Part shown: positions 1 through 8,480 of the stretch, in pieces
Layout: the number at the start of each line of letters is the position of its first letter
How positions within the stretch are numbered: position 1 is the first letter of the stretch
Assembly (NCBI GenBank): GCA_017631875.1
Contig: JAGBSL010000001.1
Location: forward strand, 1-45,582
Direction of reading: 5' to 3'
Length of the DNA: 45,582 nucleotides
DNA from: Bacteroidales bacterium
GTDB lineage: Bacteria > Bacteroidota > Bacteroidia > Bacteroidales > UBA932
Position numbers and translations under genes: made by a program
The notes under the pieces: model-generated
Told to the model about the DNA's origin: nothing
Seen by the model: only the letters and a program-made list of their open reading frames with translations
Database searches by the model: none

Positions 1-1945
1 GATCGTTCCTGAGTATGAGGAGCCTTCAAATGAGCTTTACAACGTTGTTGTCGCTGGCGTAAGCTACGATGATTTCGCGGTTGCTGCAGCTAAGGCTATG
101 GAACTTGGCGAGCCTGTTGAGTTCATCCAGAACGTTGCAATCGACGCTGACGAAACTATCACTGTTCCTGCAGGCAAGGAGTTGACTCTCAACCTCAACG
201 GTTATACTCTCAAAGGTGTTTCTGAGGAGAAGGGTTCAAACCGCAACATGTTTGACGTTCGCGGTACAATGACAGTTGACGGTGCTAACACTCTTACCAA
301 AGCGGCTGCTGAAGGCAACGGTACTATCTCAATCAGACATGATGGTGAAAACATGGGTTGGAGCAGCTCAACTAACGTATTCAACGTGACTGCTGGCGGT
401 GTTTTGAACATCATGAATACACACGCAATCAACTTCGGCGGTTCAGATATGGGCTTTGTGGCTCACCTGAACAACTGGGGCGAGGTTACATTGAACGTAG
501 AGAACTCTACTTTGGAGTCTAACTATGTTGCTGTACGCGTATTCAACAGCGGTAACGACATGAACAATGTAACCATCTACAATTCAACACTGAAGGGTGG
601 CAGCTATGCTTTCTGGGTACACAACTACACTGTAGCTGATTTCGGCACTCAGGACAAGGCAAATGTTCAGAAGGGCCTCCTCAACTTGGACATCTTCAAC
701 GGAACAAATATCTTCATCGGCAAAAACGAGACTCCTATCCGCTTGGGTATGACAAACGCTGAGTACGCTGACGAGAATGGTGTTTCTGCTATTAAAGATG
801 CAGATGGTAATATTGTAGAAGGTCTTGGCAAAGACATGGAAGGCAACTATGCTGTAACTGCTGCTCCAGGTTTGGAGTGGATTGCTGACGAGGTTAAGAA
901 TGGCAATAAGTTTACTGGTACAACTATCAAACTCGCTGATGACATCGATTTGACAGGCGTTACTACTGATGGTGATTCATTTGGCCCTATCGGTCGCTAT
1001 TGCAGCGGTCAGGGTGTCAACAAACCATTTGAAGGCCATTTCGACGGACAGGGTCACACAATCAAGGGTATCTACCAGAGCGGTTGGGACTTCGGTTATG
1101 AGTGGGGTACAACCGGATATCTTGGATTGTTCGGTTACGTTAAGGACGCAACAGTTGAGAACCTTATTATCGAGGACATGCAGTCTGTTGTTGAGGGTGG
1201 TACCCTTGCAGCCGTAGCAGGTCGTGCTGATGGCGAGTGTACTTTCAAGAACATTACAGTGAAGAGCACTAATCTCGGTACATACAACAACCGTTGTGGT
1301 GGTATCGTAGGCTGGACTGGCGGATATTACAAAGATGAAGCTGAAACTGAAGTAGCATGTCACTTTACATTTGAGAATATCACAATCGCTGAAGACGTAG
1401 TTCTCGGAGGTCTCTGGGGTTCATTTGACTCTTCAGTAGGCGGTATCATGGGTCAGCTTAACTCAGCTGGTTCAGCATCATTCAAGAATGTGACTGTTTC
1501 TTGCCGTATCGACGCTTACAACGACTGTACAGCATCTTACGACTATTACAACTACCGTATGTGCGGTATGCTCATCGGTCAGATGACAAAGACAACAAAT
1601 ATTGACGGTACTACATATCCAGATGTAGCAGCATACGGCATTACATTCGAAAATGTAACCGTTAATTATGGCACTTGGATGAACTACCACTACTGTGAGC
1701 CAACTCCAGGTCTCAACGGTGGACGTGGAATGCGCGTTGAGCCAGGTTTCACATATGATGGTCTTCCTTCAGATTTCGACCACACACAGTGTGTTGATAA
1801 CCATTATAACTGTATTCCATTTGACCAGCTCTTCGGAGGAGTTCAGACTGCATGTAAGGGTGTAAAGGCATGGGATGGCGTAACTGTCAACTATCCTGCA
1901 GAATACACTTGTCCTCTTTGCGGTGAAACACACAACAAGCTATAA
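1..1945 (+). CDS. Surface protein with right-handed beta-helix region, 5'-truncated by window edge (DUF6562-type relative)
   Basis: The reading frame is open from base 2 with no stop before the edge, so the ATG at 98 is internal and the true N-terminus lies outside the window. The visible start (IVPEYEEP) resembles the segment joining the N-terminal domain to the repeats in the next gene (VIKPEYNEPDYE). What remains is therefore probably the C-terminal repeat part of a paralogue. It is rich in Asn/Gly/Thr with recurring 'xxNVTIxNSTLKGG' and 'FENITV' rungs, typical of parallel beta-helix folds. The last about 60 residues are unlike the neighbour: they carry several Cys and His and end CPLCGETHNKL. 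Probably outer-membrane or surface-exposed; the ligand is unknown. A polysaccharide lyase role cannot be excluded, but I see no catalytic signature. It forms a tandem pair with the following gene. Confidence 0.8.
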   Translation, partial: IVPEYEEPSNELYNVVVAGVSYDDFAVAAAKAMELGEPVEFIQNVAIDADETITVPAGKELTLNLNGYTLKGVSEEKGSNRNMFDVRGTMTVDGANTLTKAAAEGNGTISIRHDGENMGWSSSTNVFNVTAGGVLNIMNTHAINFGGSDMGFVAHLNNWGEVTLNVENSTLESNYVAVRVFNSGNDMNNVTIYNSTLKGGSYAFWVHNYTVADFGTQDKANVQKGLLNLDIFNGTNIFIGKNETPIRLGMTNAEYADENGVSAIKDADGNIVEGLGKDMEGNYAVTAAPGLEWIADEVKNGNKFTGTTIKLADDIDLTGVTTDGDSFGPIGRYCSGQGVNKPFEGHFDGQGHTIKGIYQSGWDFGYEWGTTGYLGLFGYVKDATVENLIIEDMQSVVEGGTLAAVAGRADGECTFKNITVKSTNLGTYNNRCGGIVGWTGGYYKDEAETEVACHFTFENITIAEDVVLGGLWGSFDSSVGGIMGQLNSAGSASFKNVTVSCRIDAYNDCTASYDYYNYRMCGMLIGQMTKTTNIDGTTYPDVAAYGITFENVTVNYGTWMNYHYCEPTPGLNGGRGMRVEPGFTYDGLPSDFDHTQCVDNHYNCIPFDQLFGGVQTACKGVKAWDGVTVNYPAEYTCPLCGETHNKL

Positions 1946-1960
1946 AAACATTTCCATTTA

Positions 1961-1988
1961 CCTCACGGCATCTGATCGTGCCGTGGGG
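1961..1988 (+). terminator. Intergenic stem-loop between the two beta-helix genes
   Basis: An inverted repeat CCTCACGGCA / TGCCGTGGGG (10 bp with one G-T pair, 8-nt loop) starts 15 bases after the stop of the first gene. No T-run follows (GTACCATC), so it may be an mRNA 3'-end stabiliser or a partial terminator rather than a classical intrinsic terminator. The next gene starts 37 bases downstream and has no clear promoter of its own, so partial read-through is plausible. Confidence 0.55.
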
Positions 1989-2025
1989 TACCATCACTTA
2001 TTAACCATTTAAAACACAATTAATC

Positions 2026-4152
2026 ATGAAGAAAATCTTATTTGGAATGATGGCAGCGGCAGTGCTTGCTACATCATGTGCAAAGGAACTTCAGGATGTT
2101 GCTGCCGGTGATGCAACTGTAACATTCACCGTGGGCACACCTGAGATTGCAACCCGTGCTTACAGCGACGGTACAACTGCTACTGATCTTCAGTATGCTG
2201 TGTACGACGTTAACGGAAATCTTCTCGAGGACCTTACTGGCACTCAGGAGATCAACATCAGCACTACAGTTGAGCTCAAGTTGACTACTGGCAACACTTA
2301 TACAGTAGCTTTCTGGGCAGACAGCGAGGATGCGCCTTACACTATCGATTTCGCGGCAAAGAGCGTATCAGTAGACTACACTGGAGTTGTGTCAAATGAC
2401 GAGAACCTTGATGCATTCTATGCATGGTACACATTCACTGTCACAGGTGCTCAGACTGAGACTGTAGAGCTCAAGCGTCCTTTCGCTCAGCTCAACGTCG
2501 GTGCAGCTGACTATGATGCATCTGAATCTGCAGGATACCTTCCTAATGCTTCGGCTGTAACTGTCAAGAACATTTACTCTACTCTTAACTTTGCAACAGG
2601 AGAAGTCACAGGAGAAACTGCTGTTACTTTTGCAGAGAATGCAATCCCTACAAATGAGAAATTCCCTGTAACTGGTTATGATTATCTTGCTATGAACTAC
2701 CTTCTCGTTGCAGCTGACAAGGCTCTCGTAGAGGTTGAGTTCACATACACTGACGGTTCAAACGCAAAGACTCGTACAGTAGGTTCAGTTCCAGTTCAGC
2801 GCAACTACAGAACTAACATCTATGGTAACATCCTTACAAGCGACGTTGACCTCAATGTTGTTATCAAGCCTGAATACAATGAGCCTGATTACGAGGCTGA
2901 TGCTATTCAGCTTATCGCTGCGGTCGGTGGTACATTCGAGGCTACAGAGGACATTGATATTGCCTCTACTGAATCCCCTTACATCAATATCGACCAGAGC
3001 ATGGTTCTTGACATGAACGGTCACACACTTACAGCTGGCGATGCTGCGAATTACGGAATTATTACCCGCAACGGCGACTCAGTTATCAATGATGCAGAAA
3101 TTGTATCTAATGGAGGTGGTCTCGGTATTACTAACGGTTCCTCATTGACTTTCAATAGCGGAAGCATCTATATTGATTCTCCAAGCACATCAGCCCGTTA
3201 CGTATTCTATCTCGATGGTGCTGGCTCTACAGTCATCATCAATGGCGGAGACTTCTCATGGGATCCAAAAGACAATCAGAAGAGAGCATATGTGTATGCA
3301 GGTACTGGTACTAATGTTTATATTAATGGCGGCAACTTTGGTAAAGCATCTACAAGAAGCGATTACAAATCCGGAATCCTCGGCGACGGTAATGTTGTCA
3401 TCACCGGTGGTACATTCGGATTTGATCCAACAAATTGGTTAGCTGATGGATATAATGCAGTAAAGAATGGCAGCACATGGTATGTTGTTGCTGAGGAAAT
3501 TGATGCTGTTGCCGAGACATTGTCAGACCTTTCTGAAGCTCTTGCAAATGGAGAGAACGTAGCTCTTCTTAACGATATCGCAGTTGCAAAGTCAGAAGCT
3601 GGCAGCAACGGTTATGGTGCTACAGGTATCAGCCAGCTTAACGGTGGTGTTATCGATGGTAACGGAAACGACATCAGCGTAAACGCTTGGGGAACTTGGG
3701 ACTCTGCAATCAACACTACAGGCGGAACAATCAAGAACATTAACGTGACTGGCGGTATGCGTGGTATCTTCGTTAACCACAACAGCACTAACAACAGCAA
3801 GGTTATTCTTGAGAATGTAACTATCGACGGTACTGTATACACTATCTCTTGCGACCAGGGTACAAACCAGGGTCTTGAGGCATACAACTCAACTTTCAAC
3901 GGCTGGACTTCATATGCTGCTACTATCGGAGCTGTAAAGTTTGACGGTTGCTCATTCGGTGAAGGTCAGGGTTATGCATATTGCCGTCCATACGCTGCTA
4001 CAGAGTTCGTTAACTGCGACTTCGCTGCTGGATACGCAATTGATCCAGTTGCAGCGGTAACCTTCGAGAACTGTACATTTGGTGGCGTTGCATTGACTGC
4101 TGCCAACCTCTCAGAACTGGTATCAAATACAGCTAACGTTACACTGAAATAA
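2026..4152 (+). CDS. DUF6562-type N-terminal domain lipoprotein with C-terminal beta-helix
   Basis: 708 residues. The N-terminus is a lipoprotein signal with lipobox LATSC (Cys18). Residues about 28-280 match what I know of DUF6562/fimbrillin-like domains: VTFTVGTPEIATRA, a conserved 'AFWAD' strand, 'RPFAQLNVGA', and a terminal PVQRNYRTNIYGNIL strand followed by DVDLNVVIKPEY. From about residue 295 a beta-helix follows: DMNGHTLTAG, VIINGGDFSW, VITGGTFGF, TIKNINVTGG, VILENVTIDG, FENCTFGG. The protein is probably exported to the outer membrane, with the N-terminal domain acting as base or subunit and the helix displayed outward. It is the second of a tandem pair and is closed by a strong terminator. 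Codon use is strongly biased (AAC, GAC, GCT, AAG), suggesting high expression. Ligand unknown. Confidence 0.85.
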   Translation: MKKILFGMMAAAVLATSCAKELQDVAAGDATVTFTVGTPEIATRAYSDGTTATDLQYAVYDVNGNLLEDLTGTQEINISTTVELKLTTGNTYTVAFWADSEDAPYTIDFAAKSVSVDYTGVVSNDENLDAFYAWYTFTVTGAQTETVELKRPFAQLNVGAADYDASESAGYLPNASAVTVKNIYSTLNFATGEVTGETAVTFAENAIPTNEKFPVTGYDYLAMNYLLVAADKALVEVEFTYTDGSNAKTRTVGSVPVQRNYRTNIYGNILTSDVDLNVVIKPEYNEPDYEADAIQLIAAVGGTFEATEDIDIASTESPYINIDQSMVLDMNGHTLTAGDAANYGIITRNGDSVINDAEIVSNGGGLGITNGSSLTFNSGSIYIDSPSTSARYVFYLDGAGSTVIINGGDFSWDPKDNQKRAYVYAGTGTNVYINGGNFGKASTRSDYKSGILGDGNVVITGGTFGFDPTNWLADGYNAVKNGSTWYVVAEEIDAVAETLSDLSEALANGENVALLNDIAVAKSEAGSNGYGATGISQLNGGVIDGNGNDISVNAWGTWDSAINTTGGTIKNINVTGGMRGIFVNHNSTNNSKVILENVTIDGTVYTISCDQGTNQGLEAYNSTFNGWTSYAATIGAVKFDGCSFGEGQGYAYCRPYAATEFVNCDFAAGYAIDPVAAVTFENCTFGGVALTAANLSELVSNTANVTLK

Positions 4153-4175
4153 CATATCAGCTGAACGATTAAAAC

Positions 4176-4214
4176 AAGAGGCTAACCGTATTTGCGGTTA
4201 GCCTCTTTTCTTTT
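4176..4214. terminator. Bidirectional intrinsic terminator
   Basis: A perfect 13-bp stem AAGAGGCTAACCG / CGGTTAGCCTCTT with a 6-nt loop is followed on the + strand by TTCTTTT and on the - strand by TTGTTTTAA. It sits between the convergent ends of the beta-helix gene (stop at 4152) and the TPR regulator (stop at 4216), and can serve both. Confidence 0.9.
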
Positions 4215-4215
4215 A

Positions 4216-6162
4216 TCAGATATCCAACAGGCCTTCGATGAAGTTCTCGAGTGAACATTCAGTCGTCAAGCCTATCTTCTGACGGAAGCGATGACGCAGC
4301 ATCAGGACACTTCTGGGAGCGACAGCAAGGAGTTCGGCTATCTCCTTATTGTCCTGCTTCAGGACGATGAGCATTGAGAGAAGTTCTTCGCGTGGTGTGA
4401 CGGCAGGCACTTTTTCACGCAGACGATGAAGGAAAAGCGGATACAGCAGTTCGAAGCACTGGCGGAACTTGACCTCGCCACTATCCTTCAGGACATGAGG
4501 CGTCAGTGTCTCCAACTCAAGTCGCTTATCCTTATTGTTCAAAAAGTCAATGACTTCTTGAGCTATCCTCTCCTTTTCTGCGCTTGACTCATTGAGTTTC
4601 TGGACCAGATTATCAAGTTTCTGATCTGCTTCCTTAATCTGGCTCATATATCTTCTCTTCTGACTCAGGAGAACGGCGACAACGCCTAAAAAAACTATAA
4701 TGGAGACTGTCAGAAAAACCATAAGCCATAGGCGCTGATTGGCCTGCTCAAGCTGTGAGATACTGATCTGATGAAGTCTTTCCCGGGTCTGAAAATCAAC
4801 TATAGACTCTACAAGATTTACATTTATCCTGTTTTCACGAAACATCTTATGTTCCTGAAACAACAGCTGAACATATTTCTTATACATGTCATTATCACCG
4901 ACGCTCAGATAATATTCAAGAATCGGTTCATAGGCCAGGTGAACTATATTGACAGGCAGCGAACTATGACTGAGAGCCTTATAAAGACTATCCAACATAA
5001 TTTCTGCTGAAGCGACATCGTGAAGCCTTATATACGTCTGAGCGAGCTGATGGAATGCCTTAGCCTTGTTGGCCTCTGTCCCACGAATTGCCACATCCTG
5101 AAGATGGCTGATACCAGCGTGAAGCACTTCTCCCCCCCTCTCTGTCATACATATGCCGTCCAATAGGTCGACATCTACCATACCACCGTTATATGGCAAA
5201 GACTCACATAGGGCTCTCGCCTTGTCAATGTATATGGATATTGAATCTGTTTTACCAAGCCGATGCAAGGCACGGGCTTTATTGATGAATGTCTGCGCAG
5301 TAACCATCGGATTAGCCCCCTGCACTGCTTCCTGGACTTTCAAGGCTTCAGTTGCATATTTGTCTGCATATTCAGGAACGTCCCAATAAAGAAAAAGGTC
5401 AACCAATGAATGCAGTCCGTTCAAAACACCTAAATCATCGTTTCTCCGGCGAGATTCCTCAATACTTTGCAGAAAGAGTTCAAGAGCCTCATGTAGGTTG
5501 CCGCTTCGCTTATACAATGAGCCCAACATGGCTGTAACCCATTGACTTCCTGATGAATTCTCACATAACTGCGCTTGAGTCAACGCTTCCCTACACCACA
5601 AAATGACTTTATCATGATAATCCGGGTTACTATAGAAAACAGCTGCGGCATAGGCGTAATCACGAAAATAACGCTCTGGACTGGCGGATTCAAGAGGTAA
5701 GGACAATGCTTGCAGGATCGACTCCTCTGCGGCTCTCATATTCTCTGTACGTGACAATGCATAACCTAAAACCGAGTAATAATCCCTTAGGCATTGTGAT
5801 TGCAGAATGTGGGAGACTTGGAAGATTTCCTGCAAAGCCAAAACACATCCTTCTGGATCTCCCTTACTTTGGAAGGTATTCATCATCTGCACTAAAGCAT
5901 CAGTGTATATGCTTAACTGCTGCTTTGAAAGAGAAGTTTCCCCAACCGGCTGAAGGAGACAATTCCTATAGGCTTCTACAGCCTCATCATATTTACCCGC
6001 ATGCTGCAAATCCCTAGCCTCACGATAGCTGTCCTCTTGCGCAAAAACGGTCGCGCTGGCAAGCGTCATGACGATGAAAAACAGGCATCGTCTTGTGATC
6101 GCATATAAACTCATCTCAATTTTCTTATGTAAATCCGACGTTAAGCAGTTTTCTTGCTTCAT
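4216..6162 (-). CDS. Membrane-spanning TPR protein with C-terminal HTH (LuxR-like) regulator
   Basis: Up to 648 residues. A signal-peptide-like segment (RRCLFFIVMTLASATVFAQ) is followed by a long helical region of about 400 residues with TPR-like repeats (YDEAVEAYRNCL, SGNLHEALELFLQS, FINKARALHRLGKTDS). A single transmembrane helix lies at about 478-498, then a basic coiled coil, then a C-terminal HTH at about 588-648 (VTPREELLSMLIVLKQDNKEIAELL), which looks like the LuxR-type fold. The topology is periplasmic TPR sensor, one membrane pass, cytoplasmic DNA-binding domain. Two starts are possible: ATG 6162, or ATG 6114 (MSLYAITRRC), which places the signal sequence at the very N-terminus; I slightly prefer 6114. 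The gene is divergent from the pilus operon with a 236-bp shared regulatory region, so control of the pilus or beta-helix genes is a reasonable inference, not shown. Confidence 0.8.
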   Translation of the reverse strand: MKQENCLTSDLHKKIEMSLYAITRRCLFFIVMTLASATVFAQEDSYREARDLQHAGKYDEAVEAYRNCLLQPVGETSLSKQQLSIYTDALVQMMNTFQSKGDPEGCVLALQEIFQVSHILQSQCLRDYYSVLGYALSRTENMRAAEESILQALSLPLESASPERYFRDYAYAAAVFYSNPDYHDKVILWCREALTQAQLCENSSGSQWVTAMLGSLYKRSGNLHEALELFLQSIEESRRRNDDLGVLNGLHSLVDLFLYWDVPEYADKYATEALKVQEAVQGANPMVTAQTFINKARALHRLGKTDSISIYIDKARALCESLPYNGGMVDVDLLDGICMTERGGEVLHAGISHLQDVAIRGTEANKAKAFHQLAQTYIRLHDVASAEIMLDSLYKALSHSSLPVNIVHLAYEPILEYYLSVGDNDMYKKYVQLLFQEHKMFRENRINVNLVESIVDFQTRERLHQISISQLEQANQRLWLMVFLTVSIIVFLGVVAVLLSQKRRYMSQIKEADQKLDNLVQKLNESSAEKERIAQEVIDFLNNKDKRLELETLTPHVLKDSGEVKFRQCFELLYPLFLHRLREKVPAVTPREELLSMLIVLKQDNKEIAELLAVAPRSVLMLRHRFRQKIGLTTECSLENFIEGLLDI

Positions 6163-6185
6163 ATATATATTTCATATATATATGG

Positions 6186-6193
6186 CAAAATTA
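6186..6193 (-). promoter_or_regulatory. Bacteroidetes -7 box for the TPR-HTH regulator
   Basis: On the minus strand the sequence reads TAATTTTG, a match to the Bacteroidetes -7 consensus TAnnTTTG, 23 bases before the upstream candidate ATG at 6162. No clear -33 TTTG is present at the expected 19-21 nt spacing, so the promoter may be weak or activator dependent. An AT-alternating palindrome (6161-6183) covers the start region. Confidence 0.45.
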
Positions 6194-6301
6194 TGTAAAT
6201 TCTCAGTAATGCGCCACACCTTGATGTTTACATTTCGGTTTACATTTGATAAAAATCGGCCTTCTAGAGCATCTGTAGGCACAAATGTAGGATTCTCATC
6301 G

Positions 6302-6332
6302 TTGGCATTTAGTGAATAAGAGCATAATTTTG
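6302..6332 (+). promoter_or_regulatory. Promoter of the pilus operon
   Basis: A -33 element TTGG (6302-6305) and a -7 element TAATTTTG (6325-6332) match the Bacteroidetes housekeeping sigma consensus TTTG...TAnnTTTG, with about 20 nt between them. The predicted transcription start is near 6337, giving a leader of about 60 nt before the DUF3575 gene. Confidence 0.6.
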
Positions 6333-6346
6333 CTTAATAAACAGGT

Positions 6347-6397
6347 ATGCGTGTAATGACCCTCTCAGCGAGGGTGTTTTTATGTAATTTCACTTAA
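6347..6397 (+). CDS. Possible 16-codon leader peptide ahead of the pilus operon
   Basis: A short frame, MRVMTLSARVFLCNFT, starts about 10 nt after the predicted transcription start. It runs right through the hairpin at 6359-6375 and its U-tract, and ends with TAA one base before the ATG of the DUF3575 gene. The arrangement is what a translated leader controlling a terminator/antiterminator, or simple translational coupling, would look like. There is no run of one amino acid and no homologue is known to me, so it may be chance. Confidence 0.3.
   Translation: MRVMTLSARVFLCNFT
6359..6381 (+). terminator. Terminator-like hairpin in the pilus operon leader
   Basis: ACCCTC / GAGGGT forms a 6-bp stem with a 5-nt loop, followed by GTTTTT. 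It lies between the predicted promoter (-7 at 6325) and the first gene (ATG 6399), so it could attenuate transcription into the operon. The stem is short, and a role purely in translation is also possible. Confidence 0.5.
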
Positions 6398-6398
6398 A

Positions 6399-6986
6399 AT
6401 GACAAAACGTAAATTTAGTCTTTGCATCATTGCTATTCTGTTCATTGGATTGCTGCAATCACAGGCACAGAACATAGCCGTCAAGACTAACCTTCTTTAT
6501 GATGCTACCACTACAGCCAATGTAGGATTGGAAATAGGATTAGCACCCCAGTGGACACTTGATATATCCGGCAATCTGAATGCATGGAGCAAGAACGAAC
6601 ATACGAAGTGGAAGCATTGGATGGTGCAGCCGGAAGCGCGCTACTGGTTCTGTGACAGATTCTCACGTCACTTCCTTGGAGCACATCTCATCGGTGGAGC
6701 ATTCAATTTCGGAAACATCAACAATAATCTATCGTTTCTCGGAACCGACTTCTCAAAGTTGTCGGATCACCGATATCAAGGCTACGCATATGGATGCGGA
6801 GTAGCTTATGGCTTTGCATTCATTCTGTCCAAACACCTGAATCTTGAACTGGAAGCCGGTTTCGGATATATGTGTCTGGACTATGAAACCTACGAATGTG
6901 ACGGTTGCGGACGTTGGGTGGAAGAAAACCTCCACCACTATGTCGGTCCGACAAAGGCTGCTGTCAATCTGGTATTTGTCTTCTAA
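6399..6986 (+). CDS. DUF3575 outer-membrane beta-barrel-like protein
   Basis: 195 residues with a Sec signal peptide ending SQAQ. The mature start NIAVKTNLLYDATTTANVGLE is the hallmark of DUF3575, and KHWMVQPEARYWFCDRF, LGAHLIGGAFNFG and GPTKAAVNLVFVF are also typical. The alternating hydrophobic pattern and terminal aromatic residue (VFVF) fit a small outer-membrane beta-barrel. A CxxCG loop (CDGCG) near the C-terminus is characteristic of the family. In Bacteroidales this family commonly opens FimA/Mfa-type pilus loci, as here: it is the first gene of the operon, 12 bp ahead of the DUF3868 gene. Its biochemical function is unknown; assembly or anchoring of the pilus at the outer membrane is an inference from context. 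Confidence 0.9.
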   Translation: MTKRKFSLCIIAILFIGLLQSQAQNIAVKTNLLYDATTTANVGLEIGLAPQWTLDISGNLNAWSKNEHTKWKHWMVQPEARYWFCDRFSRHFLGAHLIGGAFNFGNINNNLSFLGTDFSKLSDHRYQGYAYGCGVAYGFAFILSKHLNLELEAGFGYMCLDYETYECDGCGRWVEENLHHYVGPTKAAVNLVFVF

Positions 6987-6998
6987 AATCTGCAATCC

Positions 6999-8435
6999 AT
7001 GAAAAGACTTATTCTCATATCCTTGGCTGTGATCACATCTGCTTTGCATAGCCAGGCACAAAATACCAATGATGTAAACATCAAGGACTATGTTCTTGAG
7101 CTGAAGGAGGATGGTTACCTGAATCTCGACATTGATATAGACTTATCTCCGTTGAAAATCAAGACCACCCAGGTCGTCGTCCTGACACCAGCGATAATAA
7201 ACAACTCAGACACTCTGATGTTGAAGTCCGTTGGCGTATATGGAAGAAACCGCCAGATCTTCTATCTGCGTAACGAGGATGAAAAACCCACCGGAATAAA
7301 CGACATAAACCTCTCTACGTCAGAAACTTCAGAGATAATTGAATATAATGTTTCCGTAGCGTTCATGGAGTGGATGAACGGATGCAAAGTGGAGTTGATC
7401 CGCACCGATTTCGGATGCTGTGGAGAGTCTGCGATGATAAGCAGGGACGAGCTTGTCGATAGATTCCCTCTTGAGCCGTATTATCCCGAGCTTATCTATA
7501 TCAGACCTGAGCGCGAAGTGGTCAAGACCCGCGAGATCAGCGGATCAGCATTCATCGACTTCCCTGTAAGCCAGACCGTCATTAATCCTTCATATAGAAA
7601 CAATACTGTCGAGCTTGCGAAGATCACCGGCACCATCGATTCTGTGAAAAGAGACAGCGACATAACCATCAAGTCGATATTCATCAAAGGTTTTGCATCA
7701 CCAGAGAGTCCATACTCCAACAACACACGTCTGGCCAAAGGACGAACTGAGGCGCTTAAAGAATATGTCGAGAGTCTGTACCATTTTGGAGAAGGCTTCA
7801 TAAAGACAGACTTCGAGCCAGAGGATTGGGCCGGATTGGAGAAATACGTGATGGCATCATCACTACGCCACAAAAGCGAGATACTAGAGGCCATCCGATC
7901 TGACAGAGAGCCTGATACGAAAGAATGGGTCATCAAGAGCAAATGGAAAGACGACTACCATTTCCTTTTGGAGAACTGCTACCCTGCTCTCAGACATTCA
8001 GACTATACAATCGAGTATGAAATCCGAAGCTACAGCACACCTGCCGAGATCGAAGCAGTCCTTAGGACTGCTCCTCAAAATCTGTCGCTGGAAGAATTCT
8101 ACATTCTTGCTCAGTCATACGAGGCCGGCAGCGAGGAGTTCAATGAGCTTTTTGAAACTGCTGTGAGAATGTATCCGGACGACCCTGTCGCAAATCTCAA
8201 TGCAGCAAATTCCGCAATCCTCAAGAAAGACTACAGGACAGCTCTGAAGTACCTGGAAAAAGCCGGAAACACACCGGAAGCGATATACACACGCGGAATT
8301 CTTGAGGTCTATATGGAAGACAACGACGCCGCAAAGCCATATCTGATGGAAGCACGCAAGCTTGGCATCTCGCAAGCTGATGTAGTTCTGAAAGAGATTT
8401 CGATAAACAGAAATGTCTACAAAATGAAACAATAA
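6999..8435 (+). CDS. DUF3868 / OmpA-like / TPR periplasmic protein of the pilus operon
   Basis: 478 residues with a Sec signal peptide (LHSQAQ). Residues about 25-150 resemble the DUF3868 domain (VVLTPAIINNSDTLMLKSVGVYGRNRQIFY). A middle section resembles an OmpA-type peptidoglycan-associating fold (SIFIKGFASPES, then RLAKGRTEALKEYV). The C-terminal about 130 residues are TPR-like (AVRMYPDDPVANLNAANSAIL). Proteins with this layout accompany DUF3575 in Bacteroidales fimbrial loci. A likely role is linking the pilus base or outer-membrane barrel to peptidoglycan. It is the second gene of the operon, followed 45 bp later by the first fimbrillin gene. The OmpA part keeps the G-x-A-S-P-E motif but is diverged, so peptidoglycan binding is not certain. 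Confidence 0.8.
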   Translation: MKRLILISLAVITSALHSQAQNTNDVNIKDYVLELKEDGYLNLDIDIDLSPLKIKTTQVVVLTPAIINNSDTLMLKSVGVYGRNRQIFYLRNEDEKPTGINDINLSTSETSEIIEYNVSVAFMEWMNGCKVELIRTDFGCCGESAMISRDELVDRFPLEPYYPELIYIRPEREVVKTREISGSAFIDFPVSQTVINPSYRNNTVELAKITGTIDSVKRDSDITIKSIFIKGFASPESPYSNNTRLAKGRTEALKEYVESLYHFGEGFIKTDFEPEDWAGLEKYVMASSLRHKSEILEAIRSDREPDTKEWVIKSKWKDDYHFLLENCYPALRHSDYTIEYEIRSYSTPAEIEAVLRTAPQNLSLEEFYILAQSYEAGSEEFNELFETAVRMYPDDPVANLNAANSAILKKDYRTALKYLEKAGNTPEAIYTRGILEVYMEDNDAAKPYLMEARKLGISQADVVLKEISINRNVYKMKQ

Positions 8436-8480
8436 CAATTTAACAACATAAACAATTATTAATCAACAAATTTCAGTTTT

